Positions 52,547 to 61,812 of a stretch of 64,000 bases of DNA are shown in pieces (within the stretch, counting starts at the first letter, position 1; the number at the start of each line of letters is the position of its first letter). The stretch is taken from positions 423,887 through 487,886 of the forward strand of contig JADCGS010000001.1 of NCBI GenBank assembly GCA_020248865.1. Direction: 5' to 3'. Both the position numbers and the translations under genes were made by a program. The notes below the pieces were generated by a model. It was given only the letters and a program-made list of their open reading frames with translations, was not told the DNA's origin and made no database searches. This DNA is from Burkholderiales bacterium. GTDB taxonomy: Bacteria > Pseudomonadota > Gammaproteobacteria > Burkholderiales > Burkholderiaceae_F.

Positions 52547-54034
52547 CTAGGCAAACCAGTGAGCACGCGCACCCATGATGAGGGTCTTCGCGCGCTCTTC
52601 CTCGACTGCGGTCATCTCGATCAGTTCATCGACGGCCAGCTCACCAAGATCGTCGCGCGAACGGATGCCATTGCCGGCGAGCCTGGCCGCCAGATCCTTG
52701 TCCATGCCTTCCAGGTCGAGCAACTCGGGCTCCACCTGGCCTAGGTTCTCCTCGCGGGCAATCGCCTCGGTCAGCAGCGCGTTGCGGGCACGGGTGCGCA
52801 ACTCCTCGACCGTCTCCTCGTCGAATGCGTCGACCTCGAGCAACTCGTTGACCGGCACGTAGGCGATTTCGTCGAGCGAGGCAAAGCCCTCCTGGATCAG
52901 GATGTCGGCCATTTCCTCGTCCACGTCCAGCTTTTCCATGAACGTCCGGCGGATGGCCGACTGCTCGCCCTCGCGCTTCTGCTGCGACTCCTCGGCCGTC
53001 ATGATGTTGATCTGCCAGCCGGTCAGCTCCGAGGCCAGGCGCACGTTCTGGCCGCCGCGGCCGATGGCGATGGCGAGGTTGTCCTCATCCACCACCACGT
53101 CCATCGCGTGCTTGTCCTCGTCAACCACGATCGAGGAGACATTGGCCGGGGCCAGTGCGCCGATCACGAACTGGGCCGGATCGTCCGACCACAGCACGAT
53201 GTCGACGCGCTCGCCGGCCAGCTCGTTGGTCACGGCCTGCACCCGCGAGCCGCGCATCCCCACGCAGGTGCCGATCGGGTCGATGCGGCGGTCGTTGGTC
53301 CACACGGCGATCTTGGCGCGCACCCCGGGGTCGCGTGCCGCACTCTTGATCTGCAGAAGGCCCTGCTCGATCTCCGGCACCTCGAGCTCGAACAGCCTCT
53401 TGAGCAACTCGGGCGATGTGCGCGAGACGATCACCTGCGGGCCGCGCGCCTGGCGGTCGATGCGCGCGACGAAGGCGCGCACGCGGTCGCCGATCCGCAG
53501 GTTCTCCTTGGGGATCGTCTCGTTGCGCGGCAGGCGCGCTTCGACCTTGCCGATCTCCAGGACCATGTCGCCCTTGTCCAGACGCTTGATCGTGCCGTTG
53601 ACGATCTGGTCGCCGCGCGCCAGGAACTCCTGCAGCAGCTGCTCGCGCTCGGCATCGCGGATCTTCTGGAGGATGACCTGCTTGGTGTCCTGCGCAAAGC
53701 GCCGGCCGAGCGACTCATCCTGCTTGGCGAGCAGCTCCTCGATGTAGTCGTCGACCTCCACCTCGGGATCGAGGTCACGCGCATCGGACAGGATGATCTG
53801 GTGACCCGGCTCCTGCAGGCCGGCCTCGTCGGGGACCACCAGCCAGCGCCGGTAGGCCTCGTACTCGCCGCTGTCGCGGTCGACCGCCACCCGCACCTCG
53901 GCGTCATCCTCGGGCAGCAGCTTCTTGGTCGCTGCGGCCAGGGCCAGTTCCAGGGCACCAAAGACGACATCGCGCGGCACGTTCTTTTCGCGTGCCAGCA
54001 CATCGACCGTCATCAGAATCTCTCGCCCGTTCAT
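52547..54034 (-). CDS. nusA: Transcription termination/antitermination protein NusA
   Basis: RNA polymerase-bound factor of 495 residues. N-terminal domain, S1 domain ([20 protein letters not shown]), two KH domains ([20 protein letters not shown] and [20 protein letters not shown]) and C-terminal acidic repeats. The [20 protein letters not shown] start overlaps the rimP stop by 4 bases, so the two are coupled. Confidence 0.98.
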   Translation of the reverse strand: MNGREILMTVDVLAREKNVPRDVVFGALELALAAATKKLLPEDDAEVRVAVDRDSGEYEAYRRWLVVPDEAGLQEPGHQIILSDARDLDPEVEVDDYIEELLAKQDESLGRRFAQDTKQVILQKIRDAEREQLLQEFLARGDQIVNGTIKRLDKGDMVLEIGKVEARLPRNETIPKENLRIGDRVRAFVARIDRQARGPQVIVSRTSPELLKRLFELEVPEIEQGLLQIKSAARDPGVRAKIAVWTNDRRIDPIGTCVGMRGSRVQAVTNELAGERVDIVLWSDDPAQFVIGALAPANVSSIVVDEDKHAMDVVVDEDNLAIAIGRGGQNVRLASELTGWQINIMTAEESQQKREGEQSAIRRTFMEKLDVDEEMADILIQEGFASLDEIAYVPVNELLEVDAFDEETVEELRTRARNALLTEAIAREENLGQVEPELLDLEGMDKDLAARLAGNGIRSRDDLGELAVDELIEMTAVEEERAKTLIMGARAHWFA

Positions 54035-54615
54035 CGCTTGCTCCTGAAATCCAGTACCGGCACCAACCGCGCGCGATCCACGTCGGCCAGCGCGAACTCC
54101 ACATCCGCCGGCGGCTGGGACTGCGCCCCGGCCTTCCGGTTCACCTTCTTCGGCACCGGGCTCACACGCCGCACCGGCTCCCGGGCCTCGTCTTCCGGCG
54201 TCGGCCGCAGCCGGATCCGCTCGGCGCCCGCGGCCCCGCTCACCGCCGCGATCGTGCCGCGCCAGCGCTTGCGGCCATTGAGCGGCGCCACCAACTGGAC
54301 CTGCACCTCGGCCCCGGCAAATCGCTCGTAGTCGCGCGCCTTCTTCAACGGCCGATCCACCCCGGGGGACGACACTTCCAACCGCTCGTAATCCACGTTC
54401 TCCGCCGCCAGCAGGTGCGTCAACTGGTGACTCACCTTCTCGCAGTCATCCACCGTCACCAGCGGTGCTGCCGCGGCGGCACCGGTGTTGCCCACCCGGT
54501 CGATGGTCACCCGCAGCAGGCCACGGCCCTCGCGCTCGAGGTCCACCAGCTCGTAGCCGAGTCCCTCGACCGTGCGCTCGACCACCGCCAGCAGGGGACC
54601 CGCAACACTCGCCAT
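54031..54615 (-). CDS. rimP: Ribosome maturation factor RimP
   Basis: 30S maturation factor of 194 residues. N-terminal domain [24 protein letters not shown] sequence, [12 protein letters not shown], then [20 protein letters not shown] and the C-terminal Sm-like domain. The C terminus carries a lysine/arginine-rich insert ([13 protein letters not shown]) beyond the usual length. First gene of the nusA-infB run; the leader upstream holds an intrinsic terminator. Confidence 0.95.
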   Translation of the reverse strand: MASVAGPLLAVVERTVEGLGYELVDLEREGRGLLRVTIDRVGNTGAAAAAPLVTVDDCEKVSHQLTHLLAAENVDYERLEVSSPGVDRPLKKARDYERFAGAEVQVQLVAPLNGRKRWRGTIAAVSGAAGAERIRLRPTPEDEAREPVRRVSPVPKKVNRKAGAQSQPPADVEFALADVDRARLVPVLDFRSKR

Positions 54616-54652
54616 GCGCTATCCGTTGCCCGCACGCCCGGCGAGCGAAGCC

Positions 54653-54680
54653 AAAAAAAAATGGGCCGCTAGAGCCCATT
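54653..54680 (-). terminator. Intrinsic terminator in the rimP-nusA-infB leader (possible attenuator)
   Basis: On the minus strand AATGGGC (54680-54674) pairs with GCCCATT (54666-54660) around a 7-base loop, followed by an unbroken run of Ts (complement of 54653-54661). It lies after the promoter at 54796-54825 and ends about 37 bases before the rimP ATG, so it must be read through or antiterminated for the operon to be expressed. Confidence 0.85.
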
Positions 54681-54795
54681 GATCCAGAAAAACAGGCTTG
54701 CAGATCCGGCGCCGGCGACCCAGATCGGGCGCCGCGGGGAACTGCATCCGCCCAAGACGCGCCGCGAATGCAGCGACCTTTTGCGGCAACCTCGG

Positions 54796-54825
54796 ATTAT
54801 AGGCCGGCACTACCTTCTCGGGCAA
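54796..54825 (-). promoter_or_regulatory. rimP-nusA-infB promoter
   Basis: TTGCCC (54820-54825), an 18-base spacer and consensus TATAAT (54796-54801) on the minus strand. Transcription should start near 54790 and give a leader of about 175 bases before rimP. A small open frame in the leader (ATG near 54744) runs through the terminator and stops 3 bases before rimP; whether it is translated is unknown. Confidence 0.8.
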
Positions 54826-54870
54826 ACCGCGCCATGGCCGCCGCCGCCGGCATGGCCCGGGAGCTCCCGC

Positions 54871-56343
54871 TCAGGCAAATCCGCGCGACGGCTTGGGCCG
54901 GCGGAAGCGTTGCTGGCGCATGCCGCCCGGCTGACCGAGGCCAGCCTGGATGTATTGCACGGTACTGGTCATGGGATCGGGCTGGCTGCTGGGCCGACGC
55001 GGCCCGCCCTGGCCGCCCGGGCCGCCGCCCTTGCGCTGCGGGCCACCCTTGCCGCCCCTGCCCTTGCCCTGGCCCTGGCCCTGCCCCTTGTGCGGACCGC
55101 CGCCGCGCACCTCCTCGGCATTGATGCCGAGGTCGTGCATCCAGGCCTGCACCCACTCCGGCGCCAGCTCCGAGAAGCGGCCGCGCGCCAGACTGCGCGG
55201 CAGCGCCACCGCGCCGTAGCGGATGCGGATCAGGCGGCTGACTTCGAGACCGACCGCCTCGAACATGCGGCGCACCTCGCGGTTGCGGCCCTCGGCGATG
55301 GTCACGCGGTACCAGTGGTTGACCCCCTGGCCGCCGGCATCCTCGCAGCGGCCGAACTTCGCCGGGCCATCGTCCAGCGCCACACCCTCCAGCAGGCGAC
55401 TGCGCTGCTCGTCGCCGAGCTCGCCCAGCACGCGCACGGCGTACTCGCGCTCCACCTCGTAGCGCGGGTGCATCAGCCGGTTGGCCAGCTCGCCCGAGGT
55501 GGTGAACAGCAGCAGTCCCTCGGTATTGAAGTCGAGTCGGCCCACCGCCACCCAGCGCCCGCCGCTGACCCTGGGCAGCTTGGCGAACACCGTCGGCCGG
55601 CCTTCCGGGTCGTCCTGCGAGACGATCTCACCGGCCGGCTTGTGATAGAGGACCACCCTCGGCGGCCGGCCCTGCGCCTTCAGGCGCAACTGGATCGGCT
55701 TGCCGTTGACGCGCACCTGATCGTTGGGCATCACGCGCTGGCCGATGTGCGCCGGCTCACCATTGACCGACACGCGGCCGGCCACGATCAGCTCCTCCAT
55801 GTCGCGGCGCGAACCCACCCCGGCGTCGGCCAGCACCTTGTGCAGCTTCTCGGAGTTGGCGCTCTGCTGCTGTTTAACAGCCTTACGGCCCCGCTCGAGC
55901 AGATCGCGCGGCAGCGGCTGCGGCGGCATGGCCGCCGTGTTCAGCTCGTCGTCGGCCGTCAGCAGCGCCTGCCCGGGTACGGCCGGCGGCGCGGCGCCTG
56001 CGCCGGCTTCCTCGCCCTGCCCCTCGGGACGCGGTGCACGCTCGCCGCCCCGGCCGCGGCCGCGCCGGCGCCGGCCATGCGGGCCGCGCGAACGGCGCTC
56101 ACCGCCTTCACCGCCTTCACCGCCTTGACCGCCTTCACCGCCTTCACCGCCCGCGCCGGCTTCTCTGCCTTCGCCGTCTTCGCCAGCGTCGCCCTGGCCG
56201 CCCCCATCACCGCCCGCGGCGGCGTGGCCCTGCGCCGGCGCGGGAGCCTGTGCAGCGGATCCGTGCGCGGGATCAGCCGCCTGGCCCGCAGGGTGCGGCT
56301 GGTGGTCGGTGGGCTCGGGACTGGAATTCATGGATTCGTTCAT
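54871..56343 (-). CDS. rluB: 23S rRNA pseudouridine(2605) synthase
   Basis: Pseudouridine synthase of 490 residues. A long, Gly/Glu/Ala-rich and basic N terminus (about residues 1-135) precedes the S4 RNA-binding domain ([20 protein letters not shown]) and the catalytic domain with [16 protein letters not shown] (catalytic Asp). The C-terminal tail is again Gly/Lys/Arg-rich. The ATG at 56343 overlaps the scpB stop (ATGA), so translation is coupled. The N-terminal extension contains an in-frame 9-bp repeat. Confidence 0.94.
   Translation of the reverse strand: MNESMNSSPEPTDHQPHPAGQAADPAHGSAAQAPAPAQGHAAAGGDGGGQGDAGEDGEGREAGAGGEGGEGGQGGEGGEGGERRSRGPHGRRRRGRGRGGERAPRPEGQGEEAGAGAAPPAVPGQALLTADDELNTAAMPPQPLPRDLLERGRKAVKQQQSANSEKLHKVLADAGVGSRRDMEELIVAGRVSVNGEPAHIGQRVMPNDQVRVNGKPIQLRLKAQGRPPRVVLYHKPAGEIVSQDDPEGRPTVFAKLPRVSGGRWVAVGRLDFNTEGLLLFTTSGELANRLMHPRYEVEREYAVRVLGELGDEQRSRLLEGVALDDGPAKFGRCEDAGGQGVNHWYRVTIAEGRNREVRRMFEAVGLEVSRLIRIRYGAVALPRSLARGRFSELAPEWVQAWMHDLGINAEEVRGGGPHKGQGQGQGKGRGGKGGPQRKGGGPGGQGGPRRPSSQPDPMTSTVQYIQAGLGQPGGMRQQRFRRPKPSRGFA
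56101..56154. repeat. Six tandem 9-bp repeats inside rluB
   Basis: ACCGCCTTC-type units (one carries a single-base change, the last is diverged) run head to tail for 54 bases. They encode Gly-Glu-Gly triplets in the disordered N terminus, so changes in copy number would keep the frame. Confidence 0.85.
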
Positions 56344-57077
56344 GCAGTGGGTTGGGCTGAATCGTCCCCGGCAGGCAGGGACGGGGCCGGGGCCGCAGCG
56401 GCAGCCGCGGCCAGAGGAGGGGCGGTGGCGGGATCGGGGGTGGGGACGGGGTCGGGAGCGGGGGCGGGGGCGCCGGCAGCAGCAGCAGCAGCCGGATCCG
56501 GAATAGGCGCGGCGCCCGTACCGAACTGCAGCTCGAATTCGGCCGCCAGTTGCGGCGGCAGCTGTCCGGTGGCCCCGAGCGCCGGCAGCTCTTCGAGCGA
56601 GCGCAGGCCCAGGTCATCGAGGAACTGGCGTGTGGTGGCAAACAGGGCCGGCCGGCCGGGCGCCTCGCGGTGGCCGATGGTCTCGACCCAGCCGCGGTCT
56701 TCCAGCGCCTTGAGCACCTGCGAGGACACGGTGACGCCGCGGATCTCCTCGATGTCGCCGCGCGTCGCTGGCTGGCGGTACGCGACGATGGCCAGCGTCT
56801 CGAGCACCGCGCGCGAGTACTTGGGCGCCTTTTCCGGGTTCAGGCGATCCAGGTAGGGCCGCATGGCAGCAGTACTCTGGAACCGCCAGCCGCTGGCCAG
56901 CGCAACCAGTTCGATGCCGCGCCCCGTCCATTGGACGCGCAGCTCATCGAGCAGCGCGCGCACGGTGTCGGCGTTCAGTTCATCGGCAAACAGCCGCCGC
57001 AGTTCGGCCAGCGGCATGGGCTGCTGCGCGGTCAGCAATGCGGTTTCGAGGACGATCTTCGCCTCTTGCGTGTTCAT
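56340..57077 (-). CDS. scpB: Segregation and condensation protein B
   Basis: SMC-complex subunit of 245 residues with two winged-helix domains. Starts [20 protein letters not shown] at 57077 (the open frame further upstream is not conserved). Core motifs [20 protein letters not shown] and [18 protein letters not shown] are typical. The C-terminal 60 residues are Ala/Pro-rich and low complexity. scpA was not found upstream. Confidence 0.94.
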   Translation of the reverse strand: MNTQEAKIVLETALLTAQQPMPLAELRRLFADELNADTVRALLDELRVQWTGRGIELVALASGWRFQSTAAMRPYLDRLNPEKAPKYSRAVLETLAIVAYRQPATRGDIEEIRGVTVSSQVLKALEDRGWVETIGHREAPGRPALFATTRQFLDDLGLRSLEELPALGATGQLPPQLAAEFELQFGTGAAPIPDPAAAAAAGAPAPAPDPVPTPDPATAPPLAAAAAAAPAPSLPAGDDSAQPTA

Positions 57078-57516
57078 GCAGGACTCGAAATGACAAGCCG
57101 ACAGGACGGGCGGCCCACGGTACGGGCACGCCACGCCGGGTGCGGCGATCAGCCAGCCTTCTGGCCTTTTCTTGACGCTTGAGTCAACCCGGTGTTCGGG
57201 ACCGCACAGGCTGCCGGCTTGTATGTATGAGACTGGCCGGCTCGACCGCGGGCGGTCACTCGAAACCCCAAACGTTCCGGTGGCGTCGGCGTGCGGCCGG
57301 GTGCGGGCTCGCTGCTGCGCCGGGTGCCGTGCCGATCTGCTCGCGCCGGGCACAACGCGCGGCAATGCCACCGTTGGATGCGCGGCAGTCTAGCACCGGG
57401 GGGCGCGCAGCGCTCGACGGACCGCACTCAGCGGACCGACTGCGCGCTGCGAAATTCGCGATGGGGGAGGCCCGGCGGGAACATCGGCTCTCGTTTGCAG
57501 AAACGCGATGCTGGGC
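57078..57516. other. Divergent gene-free region between scpB and lexA
   Basis: About 440 bases with no convincing gene on either strand. A perfect inverted repeat TTGAC-N6-GTCAA lies at 57172-57187, about 95 bases upstream of scpB; it may be an operator or part of the scpB promoter, but no matching -10 was found. The remainder is GC-rich without recognised features. Confidence 0.5.
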
Positions 57517-57551
57517 TTGCATTCAGTATCGTTACTGTATAAATTGTCAGT
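57517..57551 (+). promoter_or_regulatory. lexA promoter with LexA (SOS) box
   Basis: ACTGTATAAATTGTCAGT at 57534-57551 matches the LexA-box consensus at 14 of 18 positions, with the outer ACTGTATA and CAGT intact. It overlaps a -10-like TATAAA (57538-57543), with TTGCAT (57517-57522) 15 bases upstream as a weak -35. This is the expected layout for self-repression by LexA, 48 bases before the lexA ATG. Confidence 0.8.
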
Positions 57552-57558
57552 AGCGACC

Positions 57559-57588
57559 CAACGGACCTCAACAGACCCCAACGGACCC
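57559..57588 (+). repeat. Three 10-bp tandem repeats in the lexA leader
   Basis: CAACGGACCT, CAACAGACCC and CAACGGACCC follow one another between the LexA box and the lexA start. At most two positions differ between units. Confidence 0.8.
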
Positions 57589-57599
57589 GCGAAAAACCC

Positions 57600-58238
57600 A
57601 TGTCATCCCTGACCAGCCTGCTGACTGCGCGCCAGAGCGAAATCCTGGAGTTCATCCGCCACAGCCTGATGGAAGCCGGCGCGCCGCCCACGCGCGAGGA
57701 AATCAGCCGCGCCTTCGGGTTCCGCTCGCTCAACGCCGCCGAGCAGCACCTGCAGGCACTGCAGAAAAAAGGCCTGATCGAGCTGGTGTCCGGCACCTCG
57801 CGCGGCATCCGCCTGAAGGAAACGCTGCTGGAGCTCAAGCAGGCGAGCGCCGAGTTCGGCCTGCCGCTGGTGGGCAAGGTGGCCGCGGGCAGCCCCATCC
57901 TGGCGCAGGAAAACGTGCTGCGCCACGCCACCGTGGACCCGGCCATGTTCAAGCCGCGTGCCGACTACCTGCTCGAAGTCCGCGGCATGAGCATGCGCGA
58001 CGCCGGCATCCTCGAAGGCGACTGGCTGGCCGTCCACAAAAAGGCCGAGGCGGTCAACGGCCAGATCGTCGTCGCCCGGCTGGGTGACGAGGTGACGGTC
58101 AAGCGGCTGCGGCAAAAAGGCAGCCGGGCCGAGCTGATCGCCGAGAACCCCGAGTTCAAGCCGATCGTCGTCGACCTGAAGCGCGAGCCGCTGCAGATCG
58201 AAGGCATTGCGGTCGGAGTCATCCGGCCCGCGCTGTAG
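57600..58238 (+). CDS. lexA: SOS repressor LexA
   Basis: Repressor/autoprotease of 212 residues. N-terminal winged helix ([20 protein letters not shown], with [19 protein letters not shown]). The self-cleavage bond Ala96-Gly97 is in VGKVAAGSP; Ser131 (GMSMRDAG) and Lys168 (DEVTVKRL) are the catalytic dyad. Each is 12 residues later than in E. coli. imuA begins 65 bases downstream without a visible box of its own. Confidence 0.98.
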   Translation: MSSLTSLLTARQSEILEFIRHSLMEAGAPPTREEISRAFGFRSLNAAEQHLQALQKKGLIELVSGTSRGIRLKETLLELKQASAEFGLPLVGKVAAGSPILAQENVLRHATVDPAMFKPRADYLLEVRGMSMRDAGILEGDWLAVHKKAEAVNGQIVVARLGDEVTVKRLRQKGSRAELIAENPEFKPIVVDLKREPLQIEGIAVGVIRPAL

Positions 58239-58303
58239 CGCAAGCAGTTCCGGCGCGGCAGGGCCGCGCATCCCCACAACCCCTTTGCTTCGTTGAGGCG
58301 CCC

Positions 58304-59332
58304 ATGCGAGTCGCCAGGGATCTTTTTTCGCTCTTTTCCGCCGCCGGTGCCCCGGTCCCGCCGCCGGCACCGCTCGAGGCCGCGCTGCAAGCCGCGCCAA
58401 AGGCGCCTGCCCTGCAGGCCATCAGGGCACATGCCATGCACGACCAACTGGCCGGTTGTACCCGGCTGAGCCCGCAGCAGCTCTGGCGTGCCGACCAAAT
58501 CGCCGAGGCCGAGGCCGACTCCACGTCGCCCAGCGGCTTTGCCGCACTCGATGCCGTGCTGCCCGGCGGCGGCTGGCCGCAGGGCCATCTGGTCGAGCTG
58601 CTGGTCGATGCCCCCGGCCAGGGCGAGCTGTCGCTGCTGGCCCCCGCGCTTGCGCAGTGCAGCACCACGCGCCCGCTGGTGTGGGTATTGCCCTGCGATG
58701 CGGATCGCAAGGCGGCGGGCAGCACGGCCACCCTGCCCTACGCGCCGGCGCTGCAGGAAGCGGGCTTGAACCTGGCGCGCGCGATCTTCGTGCAGCCGGC
58801 CAGCGCGCGCGAAAGTGGCTGGGCCTTCGAGCAGGCACTGCGTGCCGCGCACCTGGGCGCGGTCGTCGGCTGGCTCGGCGCCGGCAGCGCCGAGGCTCAG
58901 TTCCGCACACTGCGCCGCCTGCACCTGCTGGCCACGCAGAGCCGTGCGCTGGTGTTCGTGCTGCGCTCCACGCGCAGCGCGGCAGCCCCCTCGCCCGCCG
59001 CGCTGCGCCTGCAACTGTCGCAGCGCGATGGCCGCCTGCAGGTGCAGGTGCTCAAGCGGCGCGGCCGCCCGCTGCTCACGCCCGTGCAGCTCAGCGTGCA
59101 TCCGGAGCACTGGCGCATCGTGCGTGTGGCGCCGCCCGCCGCCGCCGAGCCCGTCGAGGTGCCGGCCGAGACCGCCCGGGCCGCAGCGCAGGCCGGGCAG
59201 CGCGCGCACCGCTGGTCGATGAAGGCGCTGTTCACGCACTGTGCAGGCGGCACGCCTGCACCCTCCAGGAGCACGCGTGGCATCGCTCGCGCATCACTTC
59301 CGCACCATGGCGTTCAACAACGCCTGGGCTAA
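58304..59332 (+). CDS. imuA: Translesion synthesis-associated protein ImuA
   Basis: RecA/SulA-like protein of 342 residues, partner of ImuB in SOS mutagenesis. It has the RecA-like core FAALDAVLPGGGWPQGHLVE, LLAPALAQCSTTRPLVWVLP, LQEAGLNLARAIFVQPAS and RLHLLATQSRALVFVLR. The true Walker A lysine is not present, as in the family. It starts at 58304 (MRVARDLFSLF) and its 3' end overlaps the next gene by 56 bases. Probably transcribed from the lexA promoter. Confidence 0.88.
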   Translation: MRVARDLFSLFSAAGAPVPPPAPLEAALQAAPKAPALQAIRAHAMHDQLAGCTRLSPQQLWRADQIAEAEADSTSPSGFAALDAVLPGGGWPQGHLVELLVDAPGQGELSLLAPALAQCSTTRPLVWVLPCDADRKAAGSTATLPYAPALQEAGLNLARAIFVQPASARESGWAFEQALRAAHLGAVVGWLGAGSAEAQFRTLRRLHLLATQSRALVFVLRSTRSAAAPSPAALRLQLSQRDGRLQVQVLKRRGRPLLTPVQLSVHPEHWRIVRVAPPAAAEPVEVPAETARAAAQAGQRAHRWSMKALFTHCAGGTPAPSRSTRGIARASLPHHGVQQRLG

Positions 59333-59858
59333 CCATCGCCTGCTCAAAGCCTGCGCGCAGCTGTCGGACGCCGAGTTCGCCGCGCCGCGCACCAGCTTCT
59401 TTCCATCCTTGCGCCACACGCTCAGCCACAACCTCACGGTCGACTGGTACTACGTCGACCTGCTCGAGCGCAGCGCGCGCGGTGCTCCGCACAACCTGGA
59501 AGCCGGCCGCTTCTTCGAGCCCGAGCAACCGTTTGCCACTTGCGCCGCGCTCACCGTCGCGCAGCGCGCGGTCGATACGCGCCTGATCGGCCTGTGCACG
59601 AGCCTCACCGACGCCCGGCTCGACGACCCGGTGCAGGTGCCACGCCGCTCCGGCGTGCTGATCGACAGCTTCACCCGCATCCTGGCACACCTGTTCCAGC
59701 ACCAGATCCATCACCGCGGCCAGGCACACGCAATGCTCGCCGGCACGGCGGTGGCGCCGCCGCAGCTCGACGAGTTTTTCTGCAGCAACGAGGCTGATCT
59801 TCGCGCCCCGGACTTTGCCGAGCTGGGCTTCGACGAGGCGCGCATCTGGTCCGTCTGA
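59277..59858 (+). CDS. DinB-family (DfsB/YfiT-like) protein between imuA and imuB
   Basis: Four-helix-bundle protein of 193 residues. GTG at 59277 (VASLAHHFRTMAFNNAWANH) has AGGAG 7 bases upstream. The metal-binding histidines of the DinB superfamily can be proposed in LRHTLSHNLTVDWYYVDLL and FQHQIHHRGQAHAM. The superfamily is named for a B. subtilis damage-induced gene and includes putative metal-dependent hydrolases and thiol transferases; it is not the DNA polymerase DinB. Here it overlaps imuA by 56 bases and sits inside the SOS operon, so LexA control is likely, but its reaction is unknown. Confidence 0.85.
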   Translation: MASLAHHFRTMAFNNAWANHRLLKACAQLSDAEFAAPRTSFFPSLRHTLSHNLTVDWYYVDLLERSARGAPHNLEAGRFFEPEQPFATCAALTVAQRAVDTRLIGLCTSLTDARLDDPVQVPRRSGVLIDSFTRILAHLFQHQIHHRGQAHAMLAGTAVAPPQLDEFFCSNEADLRAPDFAELGFDEARIWSV

Positions 59859-59997
59859 CCGTTGTGCGCAGCCCCGCCGCAGCCGGATGAAGGCCTGCTT
59901 CGCCATCGCTTCCCCGACCGTCCACCCGCCTCGCTGACCCCCGGCCTGCGCCACTGGCGCCCGCGTCCTCGGCAGAGCGGGCCGCCCACGCAGCACC

Positions 59998-61560
59998 ATG
60001 TCGCTCTGGCTCGCCGTCGCCCTGCCCGCCTTGCCGCTGCAACTGGCCACGCGGGCGCTCGACACGCTGGCCCAATCCATGCCCGTTGCGGTGGTCGACG
60101 GTCCGGCGCAGCGGCCGCTCGTCGCCTGCTGCAACGCGGCTGCGCAGGCGGCAGGGGTGGCGCCGGGCCTGAAGCTCGCCGCGGCACAGGCACTCGCTCA
60201 GGACCTCGTTGCGCTCAGGCGCAACCCGGCGCACGAAGGCGAGGCGCTGCAGGAACTGGCCGCCTGGGCCTGCCAGTTCAGCGCGCAGGTCACGCCGCTC
60301 GACGAGCCCGGCGGCACACAAGGGCTGCTGCTGGAAATCGGCGGCAGCCTGAGCCTGTTCGGCGGGCGGCACCGGCTCACGCAACTCCTGCGGCGCGACC
60401 TTGCGCAACTGGGCTACCACGCCGAGCTCGGTGCCGCACCCACGCCCAGGGGGGCGTGGCTGATTGCCGTGGCGCGCAGCCGCGGCACGCAGGTGGCCGA
60501 CGCGCTCTCGACCACCGAGCTGGCGGCCACGCTCAAGCGCCTGCCGCTGCCGCTCGCGCAGGCGCTGGGCCTGGACGAGGCCACGCGCCATGCGCTGCAA
60601 TCGCTCGGCCTGCGCCGCCTGGGCGACCTGCTCGCCCTGCCGCGCGCCGAGCTGCAGCAGCGCTTCGGCCCGCGGCTGTTCGACGGACTCGACCGCGCGC
60701 TCGGCCGCAAGCCCGACCCGCAACCGCCCTTCGAGCCGCCGGCGCAGTTCGTCGCCGGCATCGAGCTGCCCGCCGACCTGACCGACGCCGAGCAGCTGAT
60801 GTTCCCCGCCCGGCGCCTGCTGGCCTCCCTCGAAGGCTTTCTGCGCGGACGCAACGCCGGGGCGACCGAGCTCCTGTTCAGCGCGCACCACAGCCCGCGC
60901 CGCACCCTGCCCACGCCGCCCACCGAGATCGCGCTGAAGCTGGCCGCGCCCGAGCGCGATGCGCAGCGCCTGGCCCGCCTGCTCGCCGAGCGCCTGACGC
61001 GCGTGCAACTGCCCGAGCCGGCGATCGCGCTGCGCCTGACGGTCGAGCGGCTGCAGCCCTTTGCCGCCGTCAACAACAGCCTGCTGCCGCCGGCGCCCGA
61101 CGAGACCGGGCCCGGCGGCGCAGGGCACGACTGGCTGCAGCTCGCCGAAACCCTGCATGCACGCCTGGGCTCCGAACGCGTGTTCCAGTTGCAGGCGGTC
61201 GATGACCATCGGCCGGAACACGCATCGCGCGCGGTGCCGCTCGCCGTCCGCGCGCAGCAGGGCACCGCGCTGCCGCCGGCCCGACCGGCCGCCCCGCGCC
61301 CGCTGCTGCTGCTGCCCGCACCCAGGCCGTTGCGCGCAACCGCCGAGCAGCCGAGCTACGACGGCCCGCTGACGCTAGTCACCGGGCCCGAGCGCATCGA
61401 GGCCGGCTGGTGGGACTTCGACAGTCCCGCCGCCGGCAAGCCCCGGCAGGCCGTGCATCGCGACTACTTCGTCGCCCGCAACCCGCAGGGCCAACTGCTC
61501 TGGATCTTCCGCGAACTCACCGCGCCGCGCGGCTGGTTTCTGCACGGGTTCTTTGCATGA
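59998..61560 (+). CDS. imuB: Y-family-like mutasome protein ImuB
   Basis: Protein of 520 residues related to Y-family polymerases, which in other bacteria acts without catalytic activity as the hub linking DnaE2 to the beta clamp. N-terminal MSLWLAVALPALPLQLATRA; fingers-palm region with LLLEIGGSLSLFGG where the catalytic acidic residues are not conserved; thumb motif LRRLGDLLALPRAELQQRFG; little-finger region. A C-terminal ImuB-C domain follows. dnaE2 does not follow it here. Confidence 0.9.
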   Translation: MSLWLAVALPALPLQLATRALDTLAQSMPVAVVDGPAQRPLVACCNAAAQAAGVAPGLKLAAAQALAQDLVALRRNPAHEGEALQELAAWACQFSAQVTPLDEPGGTQGLLLEIGGSLSLFGGRHRLTQLLRRDLAQLGYHAELGAAPTPRGAWLIAVARSRGTQVADALSTTELAATLKRLPLPLAQALGLDEATRHALQSLGLRRLGDLLALPRAELQQRFGPRLFDGLDRALGRKPDPQPPFEPPAQFVAGIELPADLTDAEQLMFPARRLLASLEGFLRGRNAGATELLFSAHHSPRRTLPTPPTEIALKLAAPERDAQRLARLLAERLTRVQLPEPAIALRLTVERLQPFAAVNNSLLPPAPDETGPGGAGHDWLQLAETLHARLGSERVFQLQAVDDHRPEHASRAVPLAVRAQQGTALPPARPAAPRPLLLLPAPRPLRATAEQPSYDGPLTLVTGPERIEAGWWDFDSPAAGKPRQAVHRDYFVARNPQGQLLWIFRELTAPRGWFLHGFFA

Positions 61561-61812
61561 CCGGCGGTCGCGGTCCGGCTCGCACCGGGCCCAGGCATCG
61601 GGATCGCCGGCCAGCACGGCCCGACCTTGCCCGCCGCGCCGGACCGGCGCGAGCAACCGGTCAGGCTGCCCGGTCGACCACGGCTTCGATGCGCAAGCTG
61701 TCAGGATCGACCACGCAAGAACGAGGCCCATGATCCAGCAGCCCACCGCCCGATCGAGTCCACCGCAGAGGCGCACGGCCGCCGGCCGCGGCATGACGGC
61801 CGCAACGCCGTG
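61561..61812. other. Gap after imuB without a recognised gene
   Basis: These 252 GC-rich bases have open frames on both strands, none with recognisable similarity. This is where dnaE2 would be expected. It marks the change from conserved chromosome to accessory DNA. No attC, terminator or tRNA was found. Confidence 0.4.

Noticed and set aside
57179..57553. Possible small gene on the plus strand upstream of lexA
   Set aside because: The frame is Arg/Ala-rich without a ribosome site or recognisable motif, and it runs through the lexA promoter and LexA box.
61375..61794. Minus-strand frame with a lipoprotein-like LTAC string after imuB
   Set aside because: It overlaps the imuB 3' end, lacks a ribosome site, and its composition is that of random GC-rich sequence.
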